A stretch of 64,000 nt of DNA from an uncultured Acidimicrobiales bacterium (GTDB taxonomy: Bacteria > Actinomycetota > Acidimicrobiia > Acidimicrobiales > SZUA-35). This document shows, piece by piece, positions 50,833 to 59,390 of the stretch. Location of the stretch: positions 1 to 64,000 of the forward strand of contig CALKZY010000014.1 of assembly GCA_938002965.1 (NCBI GenBank). Direction: 5' to 3'. The notes below the pieces were generated by a model. That model had not been told where the DNA came from, made no database searches, and worked only from the letters and a program-made list of their open reading frames with translations. The translations under genes and the position numbers were made by a program. Position 1 is the stretch's first letter. Every line of letters begins with the position of its first letter.

Positions 50833-52152
50833 TTAGGAAACGACTTCGATATCGATGGCTACGGTGATCTTTTCACCGGCGGGCGTGGTGGCGATCAGCG
50901 TGACCTCCCCTTTGCCAGGGTTGGTGGCTTCGAGGGGAAGGCTGGGTTCGTTTGAGTGGAAGGTTCCGGCTGGGCTGATCCAAACCCACTCGGTGATCGC
51001 GGGGTCGAGGTTGGCGGTGTAGGTGACCGTAGAGCCGAGCTCGATCATGTTCGGCCCGCTGATCGAGACGCTGATATCGGCGGTGGTGGCGGTGGATGTG
51101 GCTGTTCCCTGGTCGACTTCGGTGTTGAATCCTCGCCCAGTGAACTCTCCAAAGGACGAGGCGGCAAGCCCCAGGGCTAAGCCGACCAGCAATGCCAGCA
51201 CCGACGCCGTGATGGCTAAGGTCCGTGAGCTGCCAGGTTTGGTGTGGCTGTTAGCGCGGGCCGACGAGCCGGTCGTAGCTGGTGCTGATCGTAAGGCGGT
51301 GTCGATGTTCTGGTACCAGGAGGCCATACTCGGTGGCCGGTCGCTTGGGCTTTCCGCCAGGCCTGCTTCGATGGCGCTGATGAGTTCGGGGGTGGCCATC
51401 GGCGCCAGACTGTCTTGTCGCAGCGTCGTCGAGTCGCTGGGGGGATAGCCGACGAGGTACCAGTACATGATGGCCGACGCGCCCCAGATATCGGCTCGAT
51501 GATCGACTTGGCCCGCTTGGCGTTGCTCGGGTGGGGTGTAGCCCGGTGTTCCTCCGCCCACGGTTAGCCCGGAGTTCTGAGCAAGGTCTTTGGCGAAACC
51601 GAGGTCGCTTAGTAATACTGTCTCACCTCGATTTATTAGCGGACCGACAATTCTCGTCTGAGCATCCGGGACGGCCTTGCGGGCCCCGAAGATCAACAGA
51701 TTGGACGGTTTGAGGTCCCGATGTACAACGCCTTGCTCGTGGAGTCCGGCTACGACGTGGGTAAGGATTTCGGCTAGGTGGCGTGTGTCATCGATGGTGG
51801 GGACTGCCACCCGCCGCCATCCTTCGATTCGGGTGGCTAAATCGCCTCCGTCGGCCAGCGGCATAACCAGGAACGGTTGGCCGCTTGGGGTTTCGCCGGT
51901 GTCGTAAACCGGCACGACCGGGCCGGGGTTCTTTCGCAATAGGAGCGCTTCGGAAAGAAAGCGTTCACGGATATCGAGATTAGTTGAAAGGTTGTCAGCT
52001 AAGACCTTGATGGCAACAGGGCTTTCAAACCTGCTGTCGATGGCCGAGTACACGGTGGAAAATCCACCTGCGCCAACGATTCCGGTGACACTCCAGCGGT
52101 TGTTGGGGCCCAGCGACTCAACCGCCTGTTGGCCTGGCTGTATGTTACTCAC
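50833..52152 (-). CDS. receptor-type Ser/Thr protein kinase
   Basis: A 439-residue product from the GTG at 52152; a longer in-frame extension would overlap the sigma gene. The kinase domain has GAGGFSTVY (27-35), Lys49 in VAIKVL, HRDLKPSN (144-151), SDLG in place of DFG (182-185) and YTPPEQ. One membrane segment (about 311-333) leads to an outer part of about 100 residues that reads like an Ig/PKD fold (GSTVTYTANLDP, GEVTLIATTPAGEK) rather than PASTA repeats. It should sense an outside signal and phosphorylate cytoplasmic targets. It lies 22 bases after the sigma gene, a likely partner. Confidence 0.85.
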   Translation of the reverse strand: MSNIQPGQQAVESLGPNNRWSVTGIVGAGGFSTVYSAIDSRFESPVAIKVLADNLSTNLDIRERFLSEALLLRKNPGPVVPVYDTGETPSGQPFLVMPLADGGDLATRIEGWRRVAVPTIDDTRHLAEILTHVVAGLHEQGVVHRDLKPSNLLIFGARKAVPDAQTRIVGPLINRGETVLLSDLGFAKDLAQNSGLTVGGGTPGYTPPEQRQAGQVDHRADIWGASAIMYWYLVGYPPSDSTTLRQDSLAPMATPELISAIEAGLAESPSDRPPSMASWYQNIDTALRSAPATTGSSARANSHTKPGSSRTLAITASVLALLVGLALGLAASSFGEFTGRGFNTEVDQGTATSTATTADISVSISGPNMIELGSTVTYTANLDPAITEWVWISPAGTFHSNEPSLPLEATNPGKGEVTLIATTPAGEKITVAIDIEVVS

Positions 52153-52174
52153 GCCTCGATACCGGTCATCGGAT

Positions 52175-52729
52175 CTAGGTGGCCAACAACGACTGGGCGG
52201 CAATGGCTCGGCCGCGGGCCAAGCGGGATCGAACCGTGCCGATGTTGATTGTGAGGCGGCTGGCGATGTCGTCGTAGCTGAGGCCGTCAACGTCTCGAAG
52301 TAGCACGACGTCGCGGTAGTGGTCGGGTAGTCCGTTGAGGGCCGATTCGATGTCCTGGCGGCTGGAGATAATGGAACTAACCCGCTGGGTGGGGGAGATG
52401 TCATCGTCTCGGAGTTCAACATCACTGCGTTTACGTCGCAGATGGTTAATAGCGCAGTTGCGGGCCACAGTATGAAGCCAGGTGGTGAACTTGGCTTCAC
52501 CTTTAAAGGAAGTGATGCCCGAGGACACCTTTATAAGGACGTCCTGGGCGAGGTCGTCGGCATCGGTGTCGTCGACGATGAGGGAACGTATCGCCGGGCG
52601 GGCCAGTCGTTTGGTGTCGATGATGGTGAGTAGCCGGTCGAGCGCTTGAGTATCTCCGGCCGCGGCTTGCCGGGCCAGAACATCGATATCAGCCGTTTGG
52701 GTCATCGCACGCCGCCGCTCCACCCCCAT
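52175..52729 (-). CDS. ECF-like sigma factor paired with a kinase
   Basis: A 184-residue product from the ATG at 52729, which has AGGA 8 bases upstream; the ATG at 52705 is an alternative. Region 2 (DADDLAQDVLIKVSS, FTTWLHTVARNCAINHLRRK) and region 4 (LPDHYRDVVLLRDVDGLSYDD, then RSRLARGRAI) are clear. No anti-sigma gene is adjacent; a receptor kinase follows instead, so phosphorylation may control it. The insertion sequence ends 57 bases upstream of the start and may have displaced or supplied the promoter. Confidence 0.88.
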   Translation of the reverse strand: MGVERRRAMTQTADIDVLARQAAAGDTQALDRLLTIIDTKRLARPAIRSLIVDDTDADDLAQDVLIKVSSGITSFKGEAKFTTWLHTVARNCAINHLRRKRSDVELRDDDISPTQRVSSIISSRQDIESALNGLPDHYRDVVLLRDVDGLSYDDIASRLTINIGTVRSRLARGRAIAAQSLLAT

Positions 52730-52785
52730 GGTGCGAATCCTATCGTGGGTCCATGATTGCCGCAGCTTGGGGACTGTACCGATCT

Positions 52786-54183
52786 TTGTGTAAGCGGGGT
52801 GGTCATCGTTTAGGTGTGGGCGGTCAGTCGGTCGTGGTAGTGGATGGTCAATGTGTTCAAGATACTTTTCCATCCGTTGATTCGCCCGGTCGGGTTTGAC
52901 CGGTTCTTCTGTCGGTCGATCGAGACGAGATACAGCACTTTCAGCGCCGATTGCTCGGTGGGGAAATGGCCTCTGCGGACAGCGGCTTTACGGAACCTTG
53001 AGTTCAGCGACTCTATGGCGTTTGTCGTGTAAACGACCTTGCGGAGTTCGACCGGAAACTCCAGGAACGGGACGAAGTTATCCCAGGCGTCTCGCCAAGA
53101 TTTGATCATCGCCGGGTAGGTGTCTTCCCAGGTTTCGATGAACTCTGCTAGCTCGACCTCGGCAGCGTCTAGTGACGGGGCAATGTAAATGTCTTTCAAC
53201 TGCCGGGTGATCGCTGGCCAGCGTTTCTTCGACGCGAACCGGAGCGAGTTGCGAACCAGATGAACAACACACAACTGGACATCAACCAGTGGCCACACTG
53301 CCCTCGCTGAGTCCGGTAAACCTCTGAGGCCGTCGCAGCATAAGACCAACACATCCGCGATGCCCCGGTTCTTGAGTTCGGTCATGACCGACAACCAGAA
53401 CTTCGGGGATTCCCCACCGGTAGGCCCGACCCACAGGCCCAAGATGTCGCGGTGACCGTCCATATTGATCCCCATCACCACATACACGGTGCGGTTAGTG
53501 ACGGTGCCGTCACGGATCTTGATCCGGATTCCATCCACCAGCAACACTGGATAGACGACGTCGAGAGGTCTCGACTGCCACGCCAGCATGTCCTCAACCA
53601 CCGCATCAGTGATCCGACTGATCGTGGAACGGGGCACGACCTGGCCGGTCAGTTCCTCCAAAATGGGCTTCGATGTCACCGGTGGTAAGACCCTTGGCAT
53701 ACAGCGAGATCACCGCTTGATCTAAACCGGTCAACCGGCGTTCACCTTTGGGAACCGTGACCGGATCAAAGGTGCCGTTGCGATCCCTGGGCACCTCGAC
53801 ACGAACGTCACCAACCTCGGTTCGGACCGTTTTCGGGTATGTCCCGTTGCGTGAGTTCCCGCTACGCTTTCCCTCGACGGCGTGGGGTTCGTAGCCGAGA
53901 TGATCGGTCAGTTCGGTTTCGAGGGCGGTGTGCATGACCTGTTGAATCAAACCAGTCAACAACCCACCGTCACCGGTTAGCGAGACACCATCAGTCCGGG
54001 CTTGATCGACCAGCCGATCGGCCAGCATCGCTAGCCCAGCATCGGGCGGCAATGCCAACTCCGCCGAGGCTCGAGGCTCGAGGCTCAGCCGAACCAGAAT
54101 TCTTGTTGTCAGTCATCAAAGTGATCCTTCCAGATCCACAACCAGAAATCGTGGATCAATCAGGACCACCCTCACTTACACAA
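52786..54183. mobile_element. IS256-family insertion sequence (inactive)
   Basis: A transposase of the IS256/Mutator family is flanked by imperfect terminal inverted repeats: TTGTGTAAGCGGGGTGGTC at 52786-52804 and its partner TTGTGTAAGTGAGGGTGGTC read from 54183 to 54164 on the minus strand (one gap, one mismatch). The length of about 1.4 kb fits the family. No exact target duplication was seen. It separates the sigma/kinase operon from mcrBC. Confidence 0.85.
52810..54116 (-). pseudogene. IS256-family transposase, two frameshifts
   Basis: The original start is probably the ATG at 54116 (AAGGA 8 bases upstream), reading MTDNKNSGSAEPRAS. Three exact copies of GAGGCTC (54066-54086 on the plus strand) push it out of frame; two copies would restore MTDNKNSGSAEPRASAELAL. 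A second break near 53663 has one extra G after IEAHF, so the frame switches to EELTGQVVPRSTISRITDAV. The rest holds DDE-type motifs (VLLVDGIRIKIRD, VLVLCCDGLRGL, YTTNAIESLNSRFRKA). Programmed frameshifting is unlikely in this family, so the element should be immobile unless helped in trans or the sequence is in error. Confidence 0.85.
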
Positions 54184-54285
54184 TCAGTGGTACAGCCCCG
54201 GGAGCCCGACAAGTAGCAGGTTCGAACGGAATAGATTGGTGAGGAGAGAGCACATCGATCATCTGTTTATACCGAGGAGGATTGC

Positions 54286-56820
54286 GTGACCACCGAAGCT
54301 GGGCGGTGCCTGAGTCTTGATCAGGCTGCAAAGGAATGGGACCGTGAGGCGATTGTCCCGCGGGTCGAGCAGGCAACCTCAGAGCGGGAGCAGTTTATTG
54401 AACAGTTCCCGCTCTCGGTTTGGCCGGACTTGCCCTTAGATAGGTATGCGCTCGGCCTGCCGAATAGCCAGGAGAGCCTCTGTTACCTGCTGGAGTTTGC
54501 GTCGGTCATCACTGGCTCCATAAAGGGTGGCTCGGCTAGCAAGCACCTGATCTTCATGCGCCAGGACGGAACGGGTTGGGCATTCCCCAAGAAGTATGCG
54601 TCCGTTGAGGAAGCGTGGGATGCCATCCGCCGTGGTTTCGCTGAGGTAGTCAAACTCCTCGCCGAGCAGCGTTGGAACGAGGCCGACGAGGTTGAGGCGA
54701 CCTGGGAGGCATCTGCGGTCCGGACGAAACTGGCTTGGATGTACTTTCCCGATCAGCTACTGCCTATTTACTCATTCCGGCACCTCGACTATTTCATCGA
54801 CATCTTCGGTCTTGATTCCAATGTTGACGGGACGATCAACAAGAACCGGCTGCTCTTTGAGGATCTCACCTCACGGGATATCTTCAAAGGCTGGTCGCCA
54901 CTTGAGATCATGTACTTTCTGTACAGCTGGACCGACCCTACGCCCAGTCATCAGATCGTGAAGATCGCTCCCGGGTCTGACGCTCATCTGTGGGACGATT
55001 GCAAGTCCAATGGCTACGTCCGGGTCGGCTGGGATGCGGTCGGTGACCTGACGCTGTTTGACGACGTTGACGCCATTCGTCGAGCGCTGCAGTCCCGGGA
55101 AGGAATGGAGCACCGGGGGACGATCACCAAGACCGCTAGGGCCCTCGACAAGCTACGGTCGCTACAAGACGGCGACATAGTAATCGCCAACCGAGGGACG
55201 AGTGCCGTGGTCGGCCTGGGACGGGTAGCCGGCGGATACGAGTTCCGCCGGGACCTTCCGGATCATCAGCACACGGTCATGGTCGACTGGTTCGATGCCG
55301 AGGAGCGTGCCGTCGACTTTGGGGCGGCCTGGCGCCCGACCATCGTCAACGTTCGACCGGGGGAGTATCACCAGATTCTGCAGGCCGGCGACGAGCCGAC
55401 AAACCCGGGCAATCTCCCGCTTCCTCCGGTGGACCCGGTTCTGCTAGAGGTCGAACGGCTGCTTGAACGTAGTGGCCAGGTGATCCTGTATGGCCCGCCC
55501 GGGACCGGCAAGACCTATACCGCCAGCCGGTTTGCAACGTGGCTGCTGTCGGGTGGTTCAGCTGATCCGGAAGCGGCCCGGGTCTTTGAGTCGACGGAGA
55601 TGCTTCGCTCCCACCGGGACGCGCTCTCAACAAGCACGGCCAGCGACGAGCGCCCGGCGTGGTTGGTTGTTGCCAACCCTCAGGAGTGGGCCTGGAAGCA
55701 GTTGGTCGAAGAGGGTGTTGTCGACTACAGGTACGGACGCATCAAGGCCAACTATGACGACCTCGAGCCCGGTGACGCTGTTTACGCCTACGAGGCTACT
55801 CCGGTGAAGGCCGTCGTTGGCAAGGCCCGAATCCAACACGGGCTTCACACCAACGCCGAGGGGGACAAGAAAATTCTGATCGATCGTGGTGAGTTGATCG
55901 ACGGCGGGCCAACCTGGGCACAGTTGCAGGCCGACCCGGTTCTGGCCCAATGCGAAGCCGTCCGACACAGCATGCAGGGCACCGTCTTCCGGTTGGAGCC
56001 CAACGAGGCCGCTCACCTCGATTCGCTGCTCGGCAAGGGGAATGTCAATACGAAGCCGAGCGGTATGGCTCAGCTGGTACAGGTCACCTTCCACCCGTCG
56101 TACACCTACGAGGACTTCATCGAAGGTTACAAGCCGGTTGAATCCGGGGGCGCCGGCCTTGAGTTGAGGATGAGAGACGGAGTCTTCAAGCGATTGTGCC
56201 GGGCCGCGGCCGCCGACCCGGACCGGAAGTACGTTCTTCTGATTGATGAGATCAACCGCGGTAACGTTCCGAAAATCTTTGGCGAGCTGATCACCCTCAT
56301 TGAGGCAGATAAGCGCGGCACTATAGTGACGCTGCCTCAGTCGGGTGAGTCGTTTGCCGTCCCTCCCAACGTTCACATCATCGGGACCATGAATACCGCG
56401 GACCGGAGCATCCACATCTTGGACACGGCTCTGCGCCGTCGCTTTGCTTTCCTGGAGTTGTTACCTGAACCGGCGCACCTGGAGGGTGTAGCGGTCGGCA
56501 ACCTGCCTGTCGATGAGCTCCTTCGCGAGCTCAACGGCCTCATTCGCTCCGAGATTGGTAGGGAAAAACAGATCGGTCATGCTGTGCTGATGTCAGGCGG
56601 CAAGCCGATTTCCAGCGCTGATGAGCTGGCTTTGGCGTTTAGGTACGAAGTCCTCCCCCTGCTTCAGGAGTATACCTACGGCGATTACAGCGATCTGGCC
56701 CTCCTTCTGGGCGACGAGATCATCGACACGGAGAACCAGACTCCACGCGAGTCGGTCTTGAAAGACCCTGAGCTTCTGGTTTCTGCGCTGGCCACCCACC
56801 TCAATATCGCTTCGTCGTGA
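54286..56820 (+). CDS. mcrB: McrB-type AAA+ GTPase with two EVE/PUA-like reader segments
   Basis: An 844-residue product from a GTG with GAGGAGG just upstream. Residues 1-215 form a helical N-terminal domain. Residues 223-366 look like an EVE/PUA-type reader (HQIVKIAPGSDAHLWDDCK, SLQDGDIVIANRG, VGLGRVAGGY). The AAA+ core has Walker A GPPGTGKT (403-410), then a second EVE-like segment at about 458-575 (WLVVANPQEWAWKQLVEEG, LEPGDAVYAYEA, AVVGKARI), then TFHPSYTYEDFIEGYKP, Walker B LLIDEINRGN (651-660) and MNTADRS. McrB hydrolyses GTP to move DNA to McrC; the EVE segments would sense modified bases. A reader placed between Walker A and B is unusual. It overlaps mcrC by 4 bases. Confidence 0.88.
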   Translation: MTTEAGRCLSLDQAAKEWDREAIVPRVEQATSEREQFIEQFPLSVWPDLPLDRYALGLPNSQESLCYLLEFASVITGSIKGGSASKHLIFMRQDGTGWAFPKKYASVEEAWDAIRRGFAEVVKLLAEQRWNEADEVEATWEASAVRTKLAWMYFPDQLLPIYSFRHLDYFIDIFGLDSNVDGTINKNRLLFEDLTSRDIFKGWSPLEIMYFLYSWTDPTPSHQIVKIAPGSDAHLWDDCKSNGYVRVGWDAVGDLTLFDDVDAIRRALQSREGMEHRGTITKTARALDKLRSLQDGDIVIANRGTSAVVGLGRVAGGYEFRRDLPDHQHTVMVDWFDAEERAVDFGAAWRPTIVNVRPGEYHQILQAGDEPTNPGNLPLPPVDPVLLEVERLLERSGQVILYGPPGTGKTYTASRFATWLLSGGSADPEAARVFESTEMLRSHRDALSTSTASDERPAWLVVANPQEWAWKQLVEEGVVDYRYGRIKANYDDLEPGDAVYAYEATPVKAVVGKARIQHGLHTNAEGDKKILIDRGELIDGGPTWAQLQADPVLAQCEAVRHSMQGTVFRLEPNEAAHLDSLLGKGNVNTKPSGMAQLVQVTFHPSYTYEDFIEGYKPVESGGAGLELRMRDGVFKRLCRAAAADPDRKYVLLIDEINRGNVPKIFGELITLIEADKRGTIVTLPQSGESFAVPPNVHIIGTMNTADRSIHILDTALRRRFAFLELLPEPAHLEGVAVGNLPVDELLRELNGLIRSEIGREKQIGHAVLMSGGKPISSADELALAFRYEVLPLLQEYTYGDYSDLALLLGDEIIDTENQTPRESVLKDPELLVSALATHLNIASS

Positions 56821-58127
56821 CGCAGCGCATCGAACTCCTGGAGTGGGATCGACAGGTCGTTCCAGCGCCAGATCCGACCCGTGAAGATCTGGATCTGCTC
56901 GGGCGGCTTGAGGGTGATCTGGAGCGGCGCTTGGAGATTCGGTGGCTTCGCGATGGCCGGATTGACGTTCGCTCTCGATCGTGGGTGGGGGTGGTTCGGT
57001 TGTCGAATCTCACCATCTCGGTTCGCCCGAAGTTCGCCGGTTACGAGCTGGGTGTACTTCGGATGTTGTCGTACTCCGGTGGCTATCGGGCGTTCCGCAC
57101 GTTGGACAGTCCACGGAAGTTGCCCGAGGATGGCGTGGACCTGCTGGATCTCATTTGTCTTTTATTGGCCGAGCAGACCGAGAACATCCTGCGGGACGGT
57201 CTACTGAGGGACTACAGGACTCGGGAGGACAGCCTGACCACCTTGCGCGGTTTGCTTAGGATTCGGGATCAGGCTGTTCGCCGGTTCGGACAGCTCGATG
57301 TGCTCGAGTGTCGTTTCGACGAGTTCGAGTCGGACGTGCTCGAGAATCAGCTCTTGCGGTCAGGCCTGGCCGCTGCGGCGCGTTTGTGTGGCGATACGTC
57401 GACTCGACAGCGGCTTCGTCGGTTGGAGGTGGCGACGGCCGAGCTCTGCTCGGTCGGCCCGGTCGATGCTTCGTACTATCGGCAGCGACTCACGTACACC
57501 CGACGTAACGAGCGGTACCGTCACGCCCATGAGCTGGCCCTGTTACTCCTGGAGCGGCTTGGGGTGGATGACATCTTCGGTTCGGGCCGGACGGATTCGG
57601 TCGCCTTTTTGATCAACATGAACGACGTGTTTGAAGACTTTGTCACCGCTGTGGTGAATGAAGCGTTCGAGAAGACGCCTTGGCAGGCCAGCGGCCAGCA
57701 CCGGGAGGGCCGGGTCATTTTGAACCGCCACACCGGCAAACGGTATTCGTCCATCATTCCCGACATTGTCTTAAGTTCAGGCCAGGAGCAGGTCCCGTTT
57801 GACTGCAAGTACAAGCTCTATGGCAAAGGTGGCAAGAAGATCTCCTCCGGTGACATTTATCAGTCTTTTCTCTACGCCTATGCACTGTCCGATGGGCACT
57901 TCGAAGCTGTTGGTCGGGCAGGGATCATCTATCCGGCCTCTATTACCGGGACGTCTCATCATTTGGAGATAAAGCGTTTGGACGGCCCGGTTGGGGCCAG
58001 GCTGACAGGCATTTCGCTCGATTTGCTTGCGATGCTGCGCAGCCTTGAAGATAGACAGACCTGGCAGGAAACGCTGTCGACTGTTCGGGATGTCGTTGGC
58101 AGCGTTTTGGCCGTTCCATCGGGGTAA
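56817..58127 (+). CDS. mcrC: McrC-type endonuclease subunit
   Basis: A 436-residue protein of typical McrC length, starting at a GTG that overlaps the mcrB stop. The N-terminal beta-rich region (VGVVRLSNLTISVRPKF) binds McrB. The C-terminal PD-(D/E)xK nuclease has SSIIPDIVL (Pro315-Asp316) and PFDCKYK (Asp329, Lys331), with QSFLYAYAL after it. It cuts DNA when McrB recognises modified bases. All catalytic residues are present, so the pair looks active. Confidence 0.92.
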   Translation: MTQRIELLEWDRQVVPAPDPTREDLDLLGRLEGDLERRLEIRWLRDGRIDVRSRSWVGVVRLSNLTISVRPKFAGYELGVLRMLSYSGGYRAFRTLDSPRKLPEDGVDLLDLICLLLAEQTENILRDGLLRDYRTREDSLTTLRGLLRIRDQAVRRFGQLDVLECRFDEFESDVLENQLLRSGLAAAARLCGDTSTRQRLRRLEVATAELCSVGPVDASYYRQRLTYTRRNERYRHAHELALLLLERLGVDDIFGSGRTDSVAFLINMNDVFEDFVTAVVNEAFEKTPWQASGQHREGRVILNRHTGKRYSSIIPDIVLSSGQEQVPFDCKYKLYGKGGKKISSGDIYQSFLYAYALSDGHFEAVGRAGIIYPASITGTSHHLEIKRLDGPVGARLTGISLDLLAMLRSLEDRQTWQETLSTVRDVVGSVLAVPSG

Positions 58128-58136
58128 AGGACAATA

Positions 58137-58338
58137 ATGGCGAAGATGTTTCCGGAGCGCATCAACGATGGTGCGCCGCCTTCAGAGCACGCTGTATTTG
58201 AGGCGTTAAGCGATATCGATGATTCGTGGATGGTGTTCCATTCAGTCCGCTGGCAGGGCCAGAGAGCGACAGAATGATGGTGAGGCGGACTTCGTGCTGG
58301 CTCACCGTTCGAAAGGCATGCTCGTGTTGGAGCGGTGA
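58137..58338 (+). pseudogene. NERD-domain protein remnant
   Basis: A short frame from the ATG at 58137 (MAKMFPERINDGAPPSEHA) runs to a stop at 58277, ending VFHSVRWQGQRATE. A second frame from 58273, shifted by one, continues NDGEADFVLAHRSKGMLVLE and stops at 58338. Together they give the start of a NERD-domain nuclease-helicase type protein, which in intact members continues through a conserved EVKGG. The rest is missing. Such genes often sit in defence islands. The following bases to 58685 hold no clear gene apart from the doubtful short frame on the minus strand. Confidence 0.7.
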
Positions 58339-58496
58339 TTGGCCGGACCGAGGAGATGCTCGGCCTTTCTGGACCACCACCGAAGTTCGTCGAGGTCAAC
58401 GGCGCCGGCCAGGTACCGAAGAAGCTGGCGGCTTGACTCCACGAGCGAACCGCTGAGGATCAAGAGACTACTCCAGTCGGTCTCGTTCACTTCCAC
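58302..58496 (-). CDS. doubtful 64-residue protein
   Basis: This short frame reads SLVESSRQLLRYLAGAVDLD then ELRWWSRKAEHLLG, which has the composition of a real helical protein. Its last 11 residues lie antisense to the NERD remnant, and no ribosome site is clear. It could be a small orphan gene, a fragment, or chance. Confidence 0.25.
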   Translation of the reverse strand: MEVNETDWSSLLILSGSLVESSRQLLRYLAGAVDLDELRWWSRKAEHLLGPANHRSNTSMPFER

Positions 58497-58685
58497 TTTC
58501 TAAGCCAGAAGCGTCGCTCGGTTGCGATTCGCCATCCTCGACCCCAACCTGAGCTAGAGCAGCGGCTTACATGCGCCGGCCATTGCCTTCGAGTCGTCAA
58601 GTCGAACTACCTCCCTGTCCGGTGGCTGATGAAATCAGGCCCGCGGTTCGACCTGCCATGAGCACGGCTTAGCTAGTAGTTCCTG

Positions 58686-59387
58686 CTACCCAGCCAGGTT
58701 CACCACCGCAAGCTCTTCCACTCCAAGCGTTCTGGCTTGCGTCTCCACTACTTGGTCCAAGTCTTCAGGTGATCCGCTGGTGTCAGCTAGAAGAGCGAAC
58801 CAGTCACTGAGTGTCGACACCCCGTACCTCTCAGTAAGGAACTCCGCATTATCGTCGGGCCATCTCCGCAGTCCAGCTTCGACCATTGATAGCGATTCCG
58901 ACAGGCTTTCCGTCTCTCGCAAGACACTCGAAAGCAGTATCAAGAACTCGGCCTCTAGAATCGCTGGCATGCCCTGTTCAATTCTTCGCGCGACAAAACG
59001 ACGGGCAACTGCTAGTACGTCTTGCTTCGAAAGCGGCGAAGACAGAGGGAGCGGATACAGCTCAATCAGCCGAGTCGCAGATTCAGCAAAGCGATCTTCA
59101 TGTTGGGAGAACGAGATTTGATCAGGGGAGAGTGGCGGCTCATCAAACTGGCCTGTGAACATCAATGAGGGTTCTCCATCCCAACGTATGAAGAGCGGGT
59201 GAACGTGCGCAGTCGGGCGATAGTCATCAAACCGAGATCTGTTCAGCAGTATTCCTTGCAGGATGGGCCCGAAACGACGCATGAGCCAGAGGGGTTTCCA
59301 CACCTCAAAATCTGGAAAGCAGCCTGCCCAGTCCTCAGTGACTTTTTGTTTTCTTTGCTTAGACAGTCTCGCCATGAGTCCGATCAT
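58686..59387 (-). CDS. candidate immunity protein for the adjacent Rhs toxin
   Basis: A 233-residue soluble protein without signal or membrane segment. It begins 3 bases after the stop of the Rhs toxin gene, in the same direction, the standard place for an immunity gene. The N-terminal part is aromatic and basic (WAGCFPDFEVWKPLWLMRRF); the C-terminal half is acidic and helical (ESLSESLSMVEAGLRRWPDD, SPEDLDQVVETQ). The acidic half would suit neutralising a basic nuclease. No known immunity family is recognised. The start may be the ATG at 59387 or at 59375. Confidence 0.65.
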   Translation of the reverse strand: MIGLMARLSKQRKQKVTEDWAGCFPDFEVWKPLWLMRRFGPILQGILLNRSRFDDYRPTAHVHPLFIRWDGEPSLMFTGQFDEPPLSPDQISFSQHEDRFAESATRLIELYPLPLSSPLSKQDVLAVARRFVARRIEQGMPAILEAEFLILLSSVLRETESLSESLSMVEAGLRRWPDDNAEFLTERYGVSTLSDWFALLADTSGSPEDLDQVVETQARTLGVEELAVVNLAG

Positions 59388-59390
59388 ATC

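Noticed and set aside
52730-52873. Longer N-terminus for the kinase-linked sigma factor, reaching into the IS
   Set aside because: It would run through the IS terminal repeat; the ATG at 52729 has a ribosome site and gives a normal sigma length.
53600-53720. Programmed frameshifting in the IS256 transposase
   Set aside because: No slippery heptamer in frame, the shift needed is +1, and the family normally uses one uninterrupted frame; a second lesion also exists.
52777-54192. Target site duplication around the IS
   Set aside because: The 8-9 bases next to each terminal repeat do not match (TACCGATCT versus TCAGTGGTA).
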